From Hyphomicrobium sp. MC1 (GTDB lineage: Bacteria; Pseudomonadota; Alphaproteobacteria; Rhizobiales; Hyphomicrobiaceae), in the NCBI RefSeq assembly GCF_000253295.1, contig NC_015717.1, positions 620,001-684,000 on the forward strand: a stretch of DNA of 64,000 nt, read 5' to 3'. How positions within the stretch are numbered: position 1 is the first letter of the stretch; each line of letters begins with the position of its first letter. The position numbers and the translations under genes were made by a program. Of the stretch, positions 44,749-53,121 are shown one piece after another. The notes beneath the pieces are model-generated. The model was given only the letters and a program-made list of their open reading frames with translations, was not told the origin of the DNA and ran no database searches.

Positions 44749-45570
44749 GTGGCCGTCAAAGTCGCTGCCTTCTATAAATTTGTATCGATCGACGATCCGT
44801 CGGCGCTTCAAACGTCGCTGCGCGAAGTGTGTGCGGCGCAGGAGATCAAGGGCACCATTCTCGTTGCTAGTGAAGGGATCAACGGCACCGTCTCAGGTGC
44901 CAGCGACGCGATCGATACGCTGTTTGCGGCAGTCAGAGCGGACGCGCGCTTTTCCGATCTCGTCGTCAAATTTTCAGAGACGGCGGAGCATCCGTTCCAG
45001 CGCCTTAAAGTAAAGATCAAACGCGAGATCGTCACCTTCGGTGTGCCGGGGACAGAGCCGGCCGCCTTAACCGGCGAACTCGTCGAACCGGAAGATTGGA
45101 ATGCTTTGATTTCCGATCCCGACGTGATCGTCATCGACACGCGTAACGACTACGAATTCGATGTCGGAACGTTCAAAGGCGCGCGCAATCCACAAACGCG
45201 ATCCTTCACCGAATTTCCCGACTACGTGCGCCGCACGTTGTCAGATAACCGCTCGCAGAAGATTGCGATGTTCTGCACGGGCGGCATCCGATGCGAAAAG
45301 GCGAGTTCGTACATGCTTCAGGAAGGCTTCACGAACGTCTACCAACTGCATGGCGGTATCTTACGGTATCTCGAACAGATTGCGCCCGATGAGAGTCTGT
45401 GGCGCGGCGAGTGCTTTGTCTTCGATGAGCGCGTTGCGCTGGAACACGGCGTGCGCCCCGGGCAACATACGCTCTGTGTCAAATGTGGATCTCCGATCAA
45501 GCGTGCAAGCGAAGGAAATAGCGATCTTTGCGAACGCTGTCGCGATGCGCTCGGTGGCGAAGGCGCGTGA
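44749..45570 (+). CDS. trhO: tRNA uridine(34) hydroxylase (rhodanese-like)
   Basis: Oxygen-dependent formation of 5-hydroxyuridine at tRNA position 34 (YceA/TrhO family). It has 273 residues from a GTG start. An N-terminal acylphosphatase-like domain (AAFYKFVSIDDPSALQ, TILVASEGINGTVSG) precedes a rhodanese domain whose active-site loop is FCTGGIRCEKASSYM. A C-terminal zinc-like motif (CVKCGSPI with CERC) is present. It stands alone. Confidence 0.93.
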   Translation: MAVKVAAFYKFVSIDDPSALQTSLREVCAAQEIKGTILVASEGINGTVSGASDAIDTLFAAVRADARFSDLVVKFSETAEHPFQRLKVKIKREIVTFGVPGTEPAALTGELVEPEDWNALISDPDVIVIDTRNDYEFDVGTFKGARNPQTRSFTEFPDYVRRTLSDNRSQKIAMFCTGGIRCEKASSYMLQEGFTNVYQLHGGILRYLEQIAPDESLWRGECFVFDERVALEHGVRPGQHTLCVKCGSPIKRASEGNSDLCERCRDALGGEGA

Positions 45571-45717
45571 AGTACCTACGTAGAGACGGCGGGAACATCA
45601 GGTAATAGGCCGTTTTTGCTGTCTAAAATTTAAGGATATCAAACTTGACCCCTTGGGCTCTTGGCGTCATTCAGCGTTTTCGACTAACGCGCCTTTACCT
45701 CACCCAAGGGGATTTCA

Positions 45718-46680
45718 ATGACGGACCTGATCGAAGCCGTCGGACTTGAGAAACAGTTTGGCGAGATCAAAGCCGTTGATGGCATATCGCTCAAAGTTGC
45801 AAAGGGCGAAGTTCTAGGATTTCTCGGACCGAACGGCGCCGGTAAGTCCACGACGATGAAGATGATCACCGGCTTTCTCGAACCGGATGCCGGACGGGCC
45901 GCAATCTGCGGCGTCGATGTTTTCGAAAATCCGAAAAAAGCCAAAGCCCTGTTCGGTTACGTACCGGAAGGGGCGCCGTCTTACGCGGAAATGACGCCGC
46001 GCAGTTTTCTCACATTTATCGCGGAAATTCGCGGTTATCGCGGTGTGGAGCTTACGACACGTATCAATCGCGCGGTCGAGCGTGCGGGTCTCGGTACCGT
46101 TTTCGATCAGGTGATCGACACGCTGTCGAAAGGCTACAAGCGCCGCGTCGGCCTCGCGCAGGCCATTCTGCACGATCCGCCCGTGCTGATCATGGATGAG
46201 CCGACGGACGGTCTCGATCCGAATCAAAAGCATCACGTTCGCAAGTTGATCAGCGATATGTCTTCGGACAAGGCGATCATCATCTCGACTCATATTCTCG
46301 AAGAGGTCGAGGCCGTCTGTTCGCGGGCGATCGTCATCAATCGGGGGCACATCGTCGCCGACGGTACGGCCGACGATCTGATGCAGCGGATGCATTATCA
46401 CGGCGCGGTATCGCTCAAGGTCATTGCCGAGCGCGGGGACGCCGCGATCGAAGTGCTGTCGAGCGCGAGCAGCGTAGCGAAGGTCGAGACGCTCGGTAAG
46501 CCGAACGGCCATTTTCTGCTTCGCGCGATCCCGAAGCAGAAGGAGATGGCCGCGGCCGAGGTGGCGGCGCTGCTTCGCGCGCAGAACATTCCGGTCGATG
46601 AGCTTTATGTTGAGCGCGGTCGCCTCGACGATGTCTTCCGACAGATCACCATGCCTGAAGACGGAGGCTCAAATGGTTGA
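45718..46680 (+). CDS. ABC transporter ATP-binding protein (GldA-like)
   Basis: ATPase of a Gld-type ABC-2 exporter, 320 residues. Walker A GPNGAGKSTTMK, Q-loop region FGYVPEGAPSYAEMT, signature LSKGYKRRVGLAQA, Walker B VLIMDEPTDGLDP and the switch His in STHILEEVEAVC are complete, with a C-terminal accessory domain from about 220. It heads a four-gene operon; its end overlaps the permease start by eight bases. Substrate unknown; close homologues in gliding bacteria export motility components, but that role is not implied here. Confidence 0.92.
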   Translation: MTDLIEAVGLEKQFGEIKAVDGISLKVAKGEVLGFLGPNGAGKSTTMKMITGFLEPDAGRAAICGVDVFENPKKAKALFGYVPEGAPSYAEMTPRSFLTFIAEIRGYRGVELTTRINRAVERAGLGTVFDQVIDTLSKGYKRRVGLAQAILHDPPVLIMDEPTDGLDPNQKHHVRKLISDMSSDKAIIISTHILEEVEAVCSRAIVINRGHIVADGTADDLMQRMHYHGAVSLKVIAERGDAAIEVLSSASSVAKVETLGKPNGHFLLRAIPKQKEMAAAEVAALLRAQNIPVDELYVERGRLDDVFRQITMPEDGGSNG

Positions 46681-47419
46681 GACTTTCGATAACGCTTGGA
46701 TTATTGCCAAGCGTGAACTTCGCGGATATTTCGCGACGCCGCTGGCGCTCGTGTTTCTGACGGTCTTCGTAGCCCTGACCGGTGCGCTGACGTTCTATGT
46801 CGGCAATTTCTTCGAGCGCGGGCAAGCCGATCTGTTCCCGTTCTTCGCCTATCATCCGTGGCTTTATCTGCTGCTCGTGCCTGCGGTGGCGATGCGGCTT
46901 TGGGCGGAAGAGCGCAAGACAGGCACCATCGAACTCTTGATGACGTTGCCGATTACGCCGCTTGAAGCGATCCTCGGCAAGTTTCTTGCGGCATGGGCGT
47001 TTATCGGCCTCGCGCTGGTGTTGACGTTTCCGATCTGGATTACGGTCAACATTCTTGGTGATCCGGACAATGGTGTCATTCTAACGAGCTACATCGGCAG
47101 CTTTCTGATGGCAGGTGCGTTCCTGGCGATCGGCTCGTTCGTTTCGACGCTGACGAAGAACCAAGTCATTGCCTTTATCGTCGCGTCTCTCATCTGCTTC
47201 CTGTTTACGATGAGCGGCTTGGAGATGGTGCAGAGTGGGTTGAGGGCTTGGACGCCGGCGTTCTTCGCGTCTGCCGTTTCGTCGATGAGTTTCCTTTCGC
47301 ATTTCGAGCAGATCACGCGTGGTGTTCTCGATTTGCCGACACTCATCTTCTTCTTCTCGATGATCGTTTTCTGGCTGTTCGCGACGGTGATCGCGATCGA
47401 CCAGAAGAAAGCGCAGTGA
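46673..47419 (+). CDS. ABC-2 family permease (GldF-like)
   Basis: A 248-residue inner-membrane subunit with six hydrophobic segments. The N-terminal cytoplasmic WIIAKRELRGYFATPLALVF and the amphipathic RLWAEERKTGTIELLMTLPIT loop are ABC-2 hallmarks. ATG at 46673 overlaps the ATPase stop by eight bases, indicating coupled translation. It should form the membrane pore of the exporter with the GldG-like protein. Confidence 0.92.
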   Translation: MVETFDNAWIIAKRELRGYFATPLALVFLTVFVALTGALTFYVGNFFERGQADLFPFFAYHPWLYLLLVPAVAMRLWAEERKTGTIELLMTLPITPLEAILGKFLAAWAFIGLALVLTFPIWITVNILGDPDNGVILTSYIGSFLMAGAFLAIGSFVSTLTKNQVIAFIVASLICFLFTMSGLEMVQSGLRAWTPAFFASAVSSMSFLSHFEQITRGVLDLPTLIFFFSMIVFWLFATVIAIDQKKAQ

Positions 47420-47428
47420 GGTTTGGCC

Positions 47429-49459
47429 ATGTCGAACGGGTTTGGACCCGTCGCCGGCGCATTCAAAGCGACGGTGGCTTATTTCTCGTCATTCAAGAGA
47501 TCGACGCTTGCCTGGGGCGGATTGGCGCTTGGCGCTGTTATTCTACTGTCGGTCAACCTTTCCTCGACGATCGGTCTCAAGGCGTGGAGCGCCGACCTTA
47601 CGCAAGATCGACTATTCACGATTTCGGACGGCACGCGTCAGATCCTGAAGTCGATCGACGAGCCGATCACGGCGCGGCTCTATTTTTCGAAGAACCTTGC
47701 CGACGCCTCGCCTGATATCGTGCGCTATTTCGATCGTGTACGTGAGTTGTTCGAGCGCTATCGCGATATCTCGGGCGGCAAGCTGCAGCTTACTATCCTC
47801 GATCCCGAGCCGTTCTCGGATGCGGAAGACAAAGCCGTCGAAGGGGGCCTTAGGGGGCTCCGTCTCAACGCGGATGGCGACGTTGGATATTTCGGCCTCG
47901 TCGCGACAAACGCGACGGATAATCAGCAGGTCATTCCGTTCTTCGATCCGAGCCGCGAGTCGTATCTCGAATATGATGTCACGAAGCTTATTTACTCGCT
48001 TGCCAATCCGAAGAAGCGCACCGTCGGCTTGATGACGTCGCTGCCTCTCGACGGCGGCAAGTCGCCGATGCGGCAGCAACAGACGCAGCCGTGGCTGATG
48101 ATGGGGCAGATCCGCGAGTTCTTCGACGTCAAACCCATCGACCAGGATGTGAAGGAAATTCCGGCAGGTCTGGACGTATTGATGGTGGCGCAGCCGACGA
48201 AGCTGACGCCGGATGCCACTTACGCCATCGATCAGTACGCGCTGAAGGGCGGCAAGGTCTTGATCTTCACCGATCCGGTTTCGGATACGGCGGAGATGCA
48301 ACTTCTGCAGAACCAGGGCAATGGCGAGAAGGAGTTGACGAAACTTCTCGCGGGTTGGGGCGTGACATACGACGGTTCGAAGGTCGCGACGGATATCAAG
48401 CACGCGCGGCGCGTACAGTTCCAGAATCCGCAGACAGGGCAACCGGCGGTCACAGACTTCGTCGCTTGGCTTGGGCTCGATAAATCGAGCATCAATCCGA
48501 AAGACGTGCTGTCGGCGGGCATCGATCAGATCAACGTCGCGTCGGCGGGCTTCTTGAGCAAGAAAGACGGCGCGACGGTCGATTTTTCGCCCATTCTGGA
48601 GACGAGCGACAGCGCCGAGGCCGTCAACGTGAAGGATGTCGGCTATGGCGCCGATCCGCTTGCGCTGCTGCGCAATTACGTTTCCGGCGGTCACAAACTC
48701 GTGCTTGCCGCACGCCTTTCGGGTGACGTGACGTCGGCATTCCCGGACGGTCCCCCGAAAGCCTCGGATGCAGCGGCCAAGAAGGACGAGAAAGACAAGT
48801 CTGCTGCTAAAGCCGATACGTCAACGGCGGATGCAGCGAAAAAGGATGCAGCACCCGCCGCCGCGTCGGACACCGCCAAAAACGACCAAGTCAAATCGGG
48901 CAAGATCAACATCATCGTCGTTGCCGATACGGACATTCTGGCGGATCAGTTCTGGGTGAATACCAGCCTCGGCCAGGACGTCGCCATTCCAACGGCGCAC
49001 AACGCTGCGTTCGTTGTCGGGGCGCTTGAAAATCTTTCCGGCAGCAATGCGCTCATCGCGCTGCGCGGGCGCGGCGTCAAAGACCGGCCGTTCACGCTGG
49101 TCGACGATCTGCGCCGCGGCGCAGAGCAGAAATTCCGCGCGAAGGAAGAAGCGCTGGAAGACAAGCTGAAGACCACACAAGCGGAGCTGCAGAAAATTCA
49201 AGCCTCGGGGAATGGCGGCAGCGCGATCCTTTCCGATAAGGAACAGGAGACCGTCGAGAAGTTCCGCGGCGAGATGGTCGATACGCGGCGTGAACTCCGC
49301 AACGTCAAACTCGCGCTTCGCCAGGACATTGATAACCTCAGCGGCTGGCTGAAGTTCGCGAACATCGCTCTTGTGCCGTTGATGCTCGGCATGGCGGCAG
49401 TCGGCGTGTCGTGGCGACGGACACGCCAGCGCCGCAAGACACCGAAGAACGAACGCTGA
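47429..49459 (+). CDS. GldG-family ABC exporter auxiliary protein
   Basis: A 676-residue protein with one N-terminal helix (LAWGGLALGAVILLSVNLSS), a long periplasmic ABC_transp_aux domain (RLYFSKNLADASPDIVRYFDRVRELFERY, then a DUF4350-like part), a low-complexity Ala/Lys/Asp insert at about 450-490 (SDAAAKKDEKDKSAAKAD), a coiled-coil (about 570-640) and a C-terminal helix (IALVPLMLGMAAVG). ATG at 47429. It works with the upstream ATPase and permease and the downstream DUF4340 protein. Confidence 0.9.
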   Translation: MSNGFGPVAGAFKATVAYFSSFKRSTLAWGGLALGAVILLSVNLSSTIGLKAWSADLTQDRLFTISDGTRQILKSIDEPITARLYFSKNLADASPDIVRYFDRVRELFERYRDISGGKLQLTILDPEPFSDAEDKAVEGGLRGLRLNADGDVGYFGLVATNATDNQQVIPFFDPSRESYLEYDVTKLIYSLANPKKRTVGLMTSLPLDGGKSPMRQQQTQPWLMMGQIREFFDVKPIDQDVKEIPAGLDVLMVAQPTKLTPDATYAIDQYALKGGKVLIFTDPVSDTAEMQLLQNQGNGEKELTKLLAGWGVTYDGSKVATDIKHARRVQFQNPQTGQPAVTDFVAWLGLDKSSINPKDVLSAGIDQINVASAGFLSKKDGATVDFSPILETSDSAEAVNVKDVGYGADPLALLRNYVSGGHKLVLAARLSGDVTSAFPDGPPKASDAAAKKDEKDKSAAKADTSTADAAKKDAAPAAASDTAKNDQVKSGKINIIVVADTDILADQFWVNTSLGQDVAIPTAHNAAFVVGALENLSGSNALIALRGRGVKDRPFTLVDDLRRGAEQKFRAKEEALEDKLKTTQAELQKIQASGNGGSAILSDKEQETVEKFRGEMVDTRRELRNVKLALRQDIDNLSGWLKFANIALVPLMLGMAAVGVSWRRTRQRRKTPKNER

Positions 49460-49471
49460 GGAGGACGCGCG

Positions 49472-50488
49472 ATGAAGCCCAAGACCTTCGTAGCTCTGCT
49501 CGGTGCAGCTATCCTTTCGCTGGCGGTTGCGGTGACGGCATTCGTGTCGTCGCGGCCTTGGTCGCCGACCGCCATCATCCACGGCGAAGCGGCACTGCCG
49601 GCGCTCACTCCAGCGGAAAATAAAATCGCGGTGATCGAAGTCGAGCAAGGCGGCAATACGATCAAGCTTGCGCTGAAGGACGGAAAGTGGGTGGTCGCGA
49701 GCCAGCGAGATTATCCGGCGAATGTCGAAGCCGTCCGCAAGCTGCTGCTCAATGCGTCGGAGGCATCGCTCGTCGAACGTAAGACGGCGAAGAAGGATAT
49801 GCTGCCTATTCTCGGTCTCGGCGATCCGAAAACAAGCTCGTCGCGGCTGATTCGGTTTCTCGATGCGAGCGGACACGCCATTGGCGAGATCGTGGCCGGC
49901 AACAGTAAGGCGGATGCGTTCGGAACCAACAAGAACGGCACATATGTTCGCAAGCCGGGGACCGATCAGAGTTGGCTCGCAGACCGGCCGATCGATGCCT
50001 CAGCCAAGCTCAGCGATTGGGTGAAGACGCGCGTCGTCGATATTCCGACGAATTCGATCAAGACGGCGTCGATCGAAGTTGCAGGGCAACCGGCCTATCA
50101 GATCGATTCGGAGAAGGACGGTTCGCATAAGCTGGCGCAGATGCCGGCCGGCAAGAAGCTCAAGTATGTGAACTCGGTCGATGAGATCATCGAGTCCGCA
50201 AGTTATGTCGACTTCCAAGGTGTACGTAAGGCGGACAAATCCGAGACGCTGCCGGACGCTGGGAAGGTGTCGTACGAGACCGACAAGGGCTTAAAAATTC
50301 AACTCGACGTCAAGTCGGACGGCAAGCAGGCCTGGGTCGTCGTCACGCCTTCAGGCACCGGCGACGCTAAGAAGCAGGCCGATGATATCGCGGCGCTAAC
50401 GGCCGGTTGGGAATTTAAGATTCCGGTGGCGAAGGTGTCGGGCCTGCTTAAGAAGCAAGACGATCTGCTGGAAAATACAGGGTCATAA
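49472..50488 (+). CDS. DUF4340 domain protein of ABC exporter operon
   Basis: A 338-residue protein with one N-terminal membrane helix or signal anchor (VALLGAAILSLAVAVTAFV) and a periplasmic DUF4340 region (KDGKWVVASQRDYPANVEAVRKLLLNAS, ADAFGTNKNGTYVRKPG, WLADRPIDASAKLSDWVKTRVVDIP). DUF4340 proteins are habitually last in Gld-type ABC operons, as here, 12 bases after the GldG-like gene. Its molecular role is not known. Confidence 0.88.
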   Translation: MKPKTFVALLGAAILSLAVAVTAFVSSRPWSPTAIIHGEAALPALTPAENKIAVIEVEQGGNTIKLALKDGKWVVASQRDYPANVEAVRKLLLNASEASLVERKTAKKDMLPILGLGDPKTSSSRLIRFLDASGHAIGEIVAGNSKADAFGTNKNGTYVRKPGTDQSWLADRPIDASAKLSDWVKTRVVDIPTNSIKTASIEVAGQPAYQIDSEKDGSHKLAQMPAGKKLKYVNSVDEIIESASYVDFQGVRKADKSETLPDAGKVSYETDKGLKIQLDVKSDGKQAWVVVTPSGTGDAKKQADDIAALTAGWEFKIPVAKVSGLLKKQDDLLENTGS

Positions 50489-50557
50489 CGCCGTAACGCC
50501 GCAGGTTTCGGGCCGGAAAGCCGAGCGCTTGCGCGGCGGGCGTCGAATGGTGCTATA

Positions 50558-50588
50558 GGTCGGGATTGCCGCAACGGCATTTCCGACC
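50558..50588 (+). promoter_or_regulatory. Strong leader hairpin upstream of bluB-cobA
   Basis: GGTCGGGATTGCCG (50558-50571) pairs with CGGCATTTCCGACC (50575-50588) around CAA, with one U-U mismatch and one G-U pair, giving a 14-position stem. It ends 17 bases before the start codon. No cobalamin-box sequence is present. No T-run follows, so attenuation at the ribosome site or mRNA protection is more likely than termination. Confidence 0.5.
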
Positions 50589-50605
50589 GAACGCATTTAT
50601 TCGCC

Positions 50606-52105
50606 ATGACCGACCGCAAGACCAGCGACCACAATCAGCAGCAGGATGGCCGAGCCTCGCTCGAGCAACTCGTCCGCTGGCGCCGCGATGTCCGCCGTTT
50701 CCGGCCGGACCCGGTTCCTGACGAGCTGATCGACCGCCTTCTGCGCCTTGCGGATCTGGCGCCGTCGGTCGGTAACAGCCAACCGTGGCGCATCGTCAAC
50801 GTGCGTTCGGCCGAAACGCGCACAACCATCATCAAGAATTTCCAAATGGCACGGGACCGGTCGGCTGAAGCCTACGCCGGGGATCAGGCGGATCTTTATA
50901 ACCGGCTCAAGCTCTCCGGCTTCGATGCTGCGCCGGTGCATCTCGCGGTGTTTTGCGACAGGAGCGCTTTGCAAGGCCACGGTCTCGGCCGGCAGACAAT
51001 GCCCGAGACGCTCGATCATTCGTGTGCGTGCATGGTGACGGTGCTGTGGCTTGCGGCACGCGAGGCGGGGCTTGGGCTGGGCTGGGTGTCGATCATCGAT
51101 CCGGCGGAGGTTTCAAAGGCGCTCGATGCACCCGCCGACTGGAAGCTCGTCGGCTATCTTCTGCTCGGCTGGCCGGAGGAAGAGCATCTCGATCCGGAGC
51201 TGCAACGTTATGGTTGGCAGCCGCGCACGCCGTTCGAGACCCGCTATTTTGAAGCCGGATCGATAGCGGAGCGGGCCGGCGTGCAGGCTGACGAGCCAAA
51301 GGCATCCGGCGTGCCGATGGGAACCGTTACATTGGTTGGTGCCGGTCCGGGCGATCCGGAGCTTTTGACGTTGAAGGCGCTGAAGGCGCTGCAATCGGCC
51401 GATGCCGTGCTGTTCGACGACCTTGTGGCCAAGCCGATCCTCGAATTCGTGCGGCCCGGCGCGCGGATGATCGACGTCGGCAAGCGCGGCTATCGCACAT
51501 CCTGCAAGCAGCCGGACATCAACGCGACGATGGTTTCGCTGGCTCGCGAGGGCCTCAAGGTGGTCCGCCTCAAATCGGGCGATCCGCTGATTTTCGGGCG
51601 CGCGGGCGAGGAGATCGAGGCCTGCCGCAGCGCGGGCATTCCGATCAGCATCGTGCCGGGGGTGACGTCGGCGCAGGGTGCGGCCGCCAGCCTCAAAGTT
51701 TCGCTGACGAACCGCGATCACGCGCGGCGGCTGCAGTTCATCACGGCGCATGATCGTCGCGGACATCTGCCGGAAGATATCGATTGGAGCGCGGTTGCCG
51801 ACAGCGCGGCGACGACGGTCATCTACATGCCCAAGCGAACGCTTGCGGAACTGACCGACGTAGCGCTGGTGCACGGCCTCGATCCCAATACGCCGACGAT
51901 TGCGGTTGCGAATGCGACGCGACCGGACGAGCAGGTTTTTATAGCGACCCTCGCGACGATCGCGGCTGAGCTTCATGCGGCGCATCCGGACGGTCCGGTG
52001 CTTGTGATGGTCGGTGAAGCGCTGCGCTACGCGACTGTTCGCGATGTCTCGGAGCAGGCCGATGCTATCGTTGCGGCGCTCGATGTCATGCCGGGGCAGT
52101 CATGA
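50606..52105 (+). CDS. BluB-CobA fusion: dimethylbenzimidazole synthase / uroporphyrinogen-III C-methyltransferase
   Basis: A single uninterrupted 499-residue frame joins two cobalamin enzymes. Residues 1-225 are BluB, a nitroreductase-fold enzyme that cleaves FMNH2 with oxygen to make 5,6-dimethylbenzimidazole; RWRRDVRRFRPDPVP and LAPSVGNSQPWRIV are typical, and Asp28 and Ser162 (GWVSI) probably match the catalytic Asp32 and Ser167 of S. meliloti BluB. After a short linker, residues 239-499 are CobA/SUMT (VTLVGAGPGDPELLTLKAL, SGDPLIFGRAGEE, VPGVTSAQGAAA), which makes precorrin-2. An internal ATG at 51317 could also yield CobA alone. cobD follows after 41 bases. Confidence 0.92.
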   Translation: MTDRKTSDHNQQQDGRASLEQLVRWRRDVRRFRPDPVPDELIDRLLRLADLAPSVGNSQPWRIVNVRSAETRTTIIKNFQMARDRSAEAYAGDQADLYNRLKLSGFDAAPVHLAVFCDRSALQGHGLGRQTMPETLDHSCACMVTVLWLAAREAGLGLGWVSIIDPAEVSKALDAPADWKLVGYLLLGWPEEEHLDPELQRYGWQPRTPFETRYFEAGSIAERAGVQADEPKASGVPMGTVTLVGAGPGDPELLTLKALKALQSADAVLFDDLVAKPILEFVRPGARMIDVGKRGYRTSCKQPDINATMVSLAREGLKVVRLKSGDPLIFGRAGEEIEACRSAGIPISIVPGVTSAQGAAASLKVSLTNRDHARRLQFITAHDRRGHLPEDIDWSAVADSAATTVIYMPKRTLAELTDVALVHGLDPNTPTIAVANATRPDEQVFIATLATIAAELHAAHPDGPVLVMVGEALRYATVRDVSEQADAIVAALDVMPGQS

Positions 52106-52146
52106 TGACGTGCCGTGCTCTGTACGTCCTGCCCGCATAGCCGCCC

Positions 52147-53121
52147 GTGACAGCCGCACAAACGCTCTTCGTCCTTGTCGGCGCTCTCGCGCTTGAGGCC
52201 ACGTTCGGATATCCGGACTGGCTTTATCAGCGTATTGGGCATCCCGTATCGTGGCTAGGGCGATTCATTTCCTTTCTCGATAAAAAGCTCAATCGGGAAA
52301 CCGACAGCTCGCAAGTCAGGCGCAACAAGGGCGTGCTGGCGCTCGGCATTCTTATCGTCATTACCGGTGTCATCGCCTGGGCGTTGGAGCAGTTTTTCGA
52401 TCACGTTGCCTTCGGGGCGTTTTTCATTGCGCTCTTGGCGTCGATGCTGATTGCGAGCCGGAGCCTTTACACGCACGTCGAAGATGTGGCGCGGGCGCTT
52501 GATCAATATGGTCTGGACGAGGCGCGGCAGGCGGTCGGTCGTATCGTCGGGCGCAATCCGAAAACGCTCGATGCGCACGGCGTGGCGCGTGCAGCTATTG
52601 AAAGCCTTGCTGAAAATGCCTCGGATGGCATCGTGGCGCCGGTGTTCTGGTTTGCGATCTTGGGGCTGCCAGGCCTTGTCGTTTATAAGGCCATCAACAC
52701 GGCTGACAGCATGATCGGGCATCGGACGCCGCGGCATGAGGCGTTCGGTTGGGCGTCAGCGCGTCTAGATGATTTCGTCAATCTGCCTGCTTCGCGATTG
52801 ACAGCCCTGCTGCTGGCGCTGGCGAGCATCTTCACGCCGGGTGCGTCGGTGGCGGGAACGCTCGAAGCTGTGGCGCGCGATGCATCGAAGCATCGTTCGC
52901 CGAACGCGGGCTGGCCGGAGAGCGCGCTCGCGGGCGCACTCGGGCTGAAGCTCAACGGTCCGAAGGTCTACGGCGAGACGCGCGTTGAAGATGCCTACAT
53001 GGGCGACGGCAAGCGCGATGCGACAGCAGAAGATATTCGCGCTGCGCTGCGGCTGACGACGACGGCATGGGGCGTCATGGTCGGCAGCCTGCTGCTCATC
53101 GCAATCATCTTGCCAGGCTGA
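52147..53121 (+). CDS. cobD: Adenosylcobinamide-phosphate synthase (CbiB/CobD)
   Basis: Attaches the aminopropanol (phosphate) arm to adenosylcobyric acid. It has 324 residues from a GTG start. It is a membrane protein with about five helices; family segments are FGYPDWLYQRIGHPVSWLGR, ASRSLYTHVEDVARAL, ARAAIESLAENASDGIVAPVF and YKAINTADSMIGHRTPRH. The last 17 bases overlap the convergent cobQ gene. It is probably co-transcribed with the bluB-cobA fusion. Confidence 0.94.
   Translation: MTAAQTLFVLVGALALEATFGYPDWLYQRIGHPVSWLGRFISFLDKKLNRETDSSQVRRNKGVLALGILIVITGVIAWALEQFFDHVAFGAFFIALLASMLIASRSLYTHVEDVARALDQYGLDEARQAVGRIVGRNPKTLDAHGVARAAIESLAENASDGIVAPVFWFAILGLPGLVVYKAINTADSMIGHRTPRHEAFGWASARLDDFVNLPASRLTALLLALASIFTPGASVAGTLEAVARDASKHRSPNAGWPESALAGALGLKLNGPKVYGETRVEDAYMGDGKRDATAEDIRAALRLTTTAWGVMVGSLLLIAIILPG

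Noticed and set aside
45571..45717. Promoter TTGACC near 45647 for the ABC exporter operon
   Set aside because: The -35-like hexamer lacks a convincing -10 at the right distance, so it is not listed as a feature.
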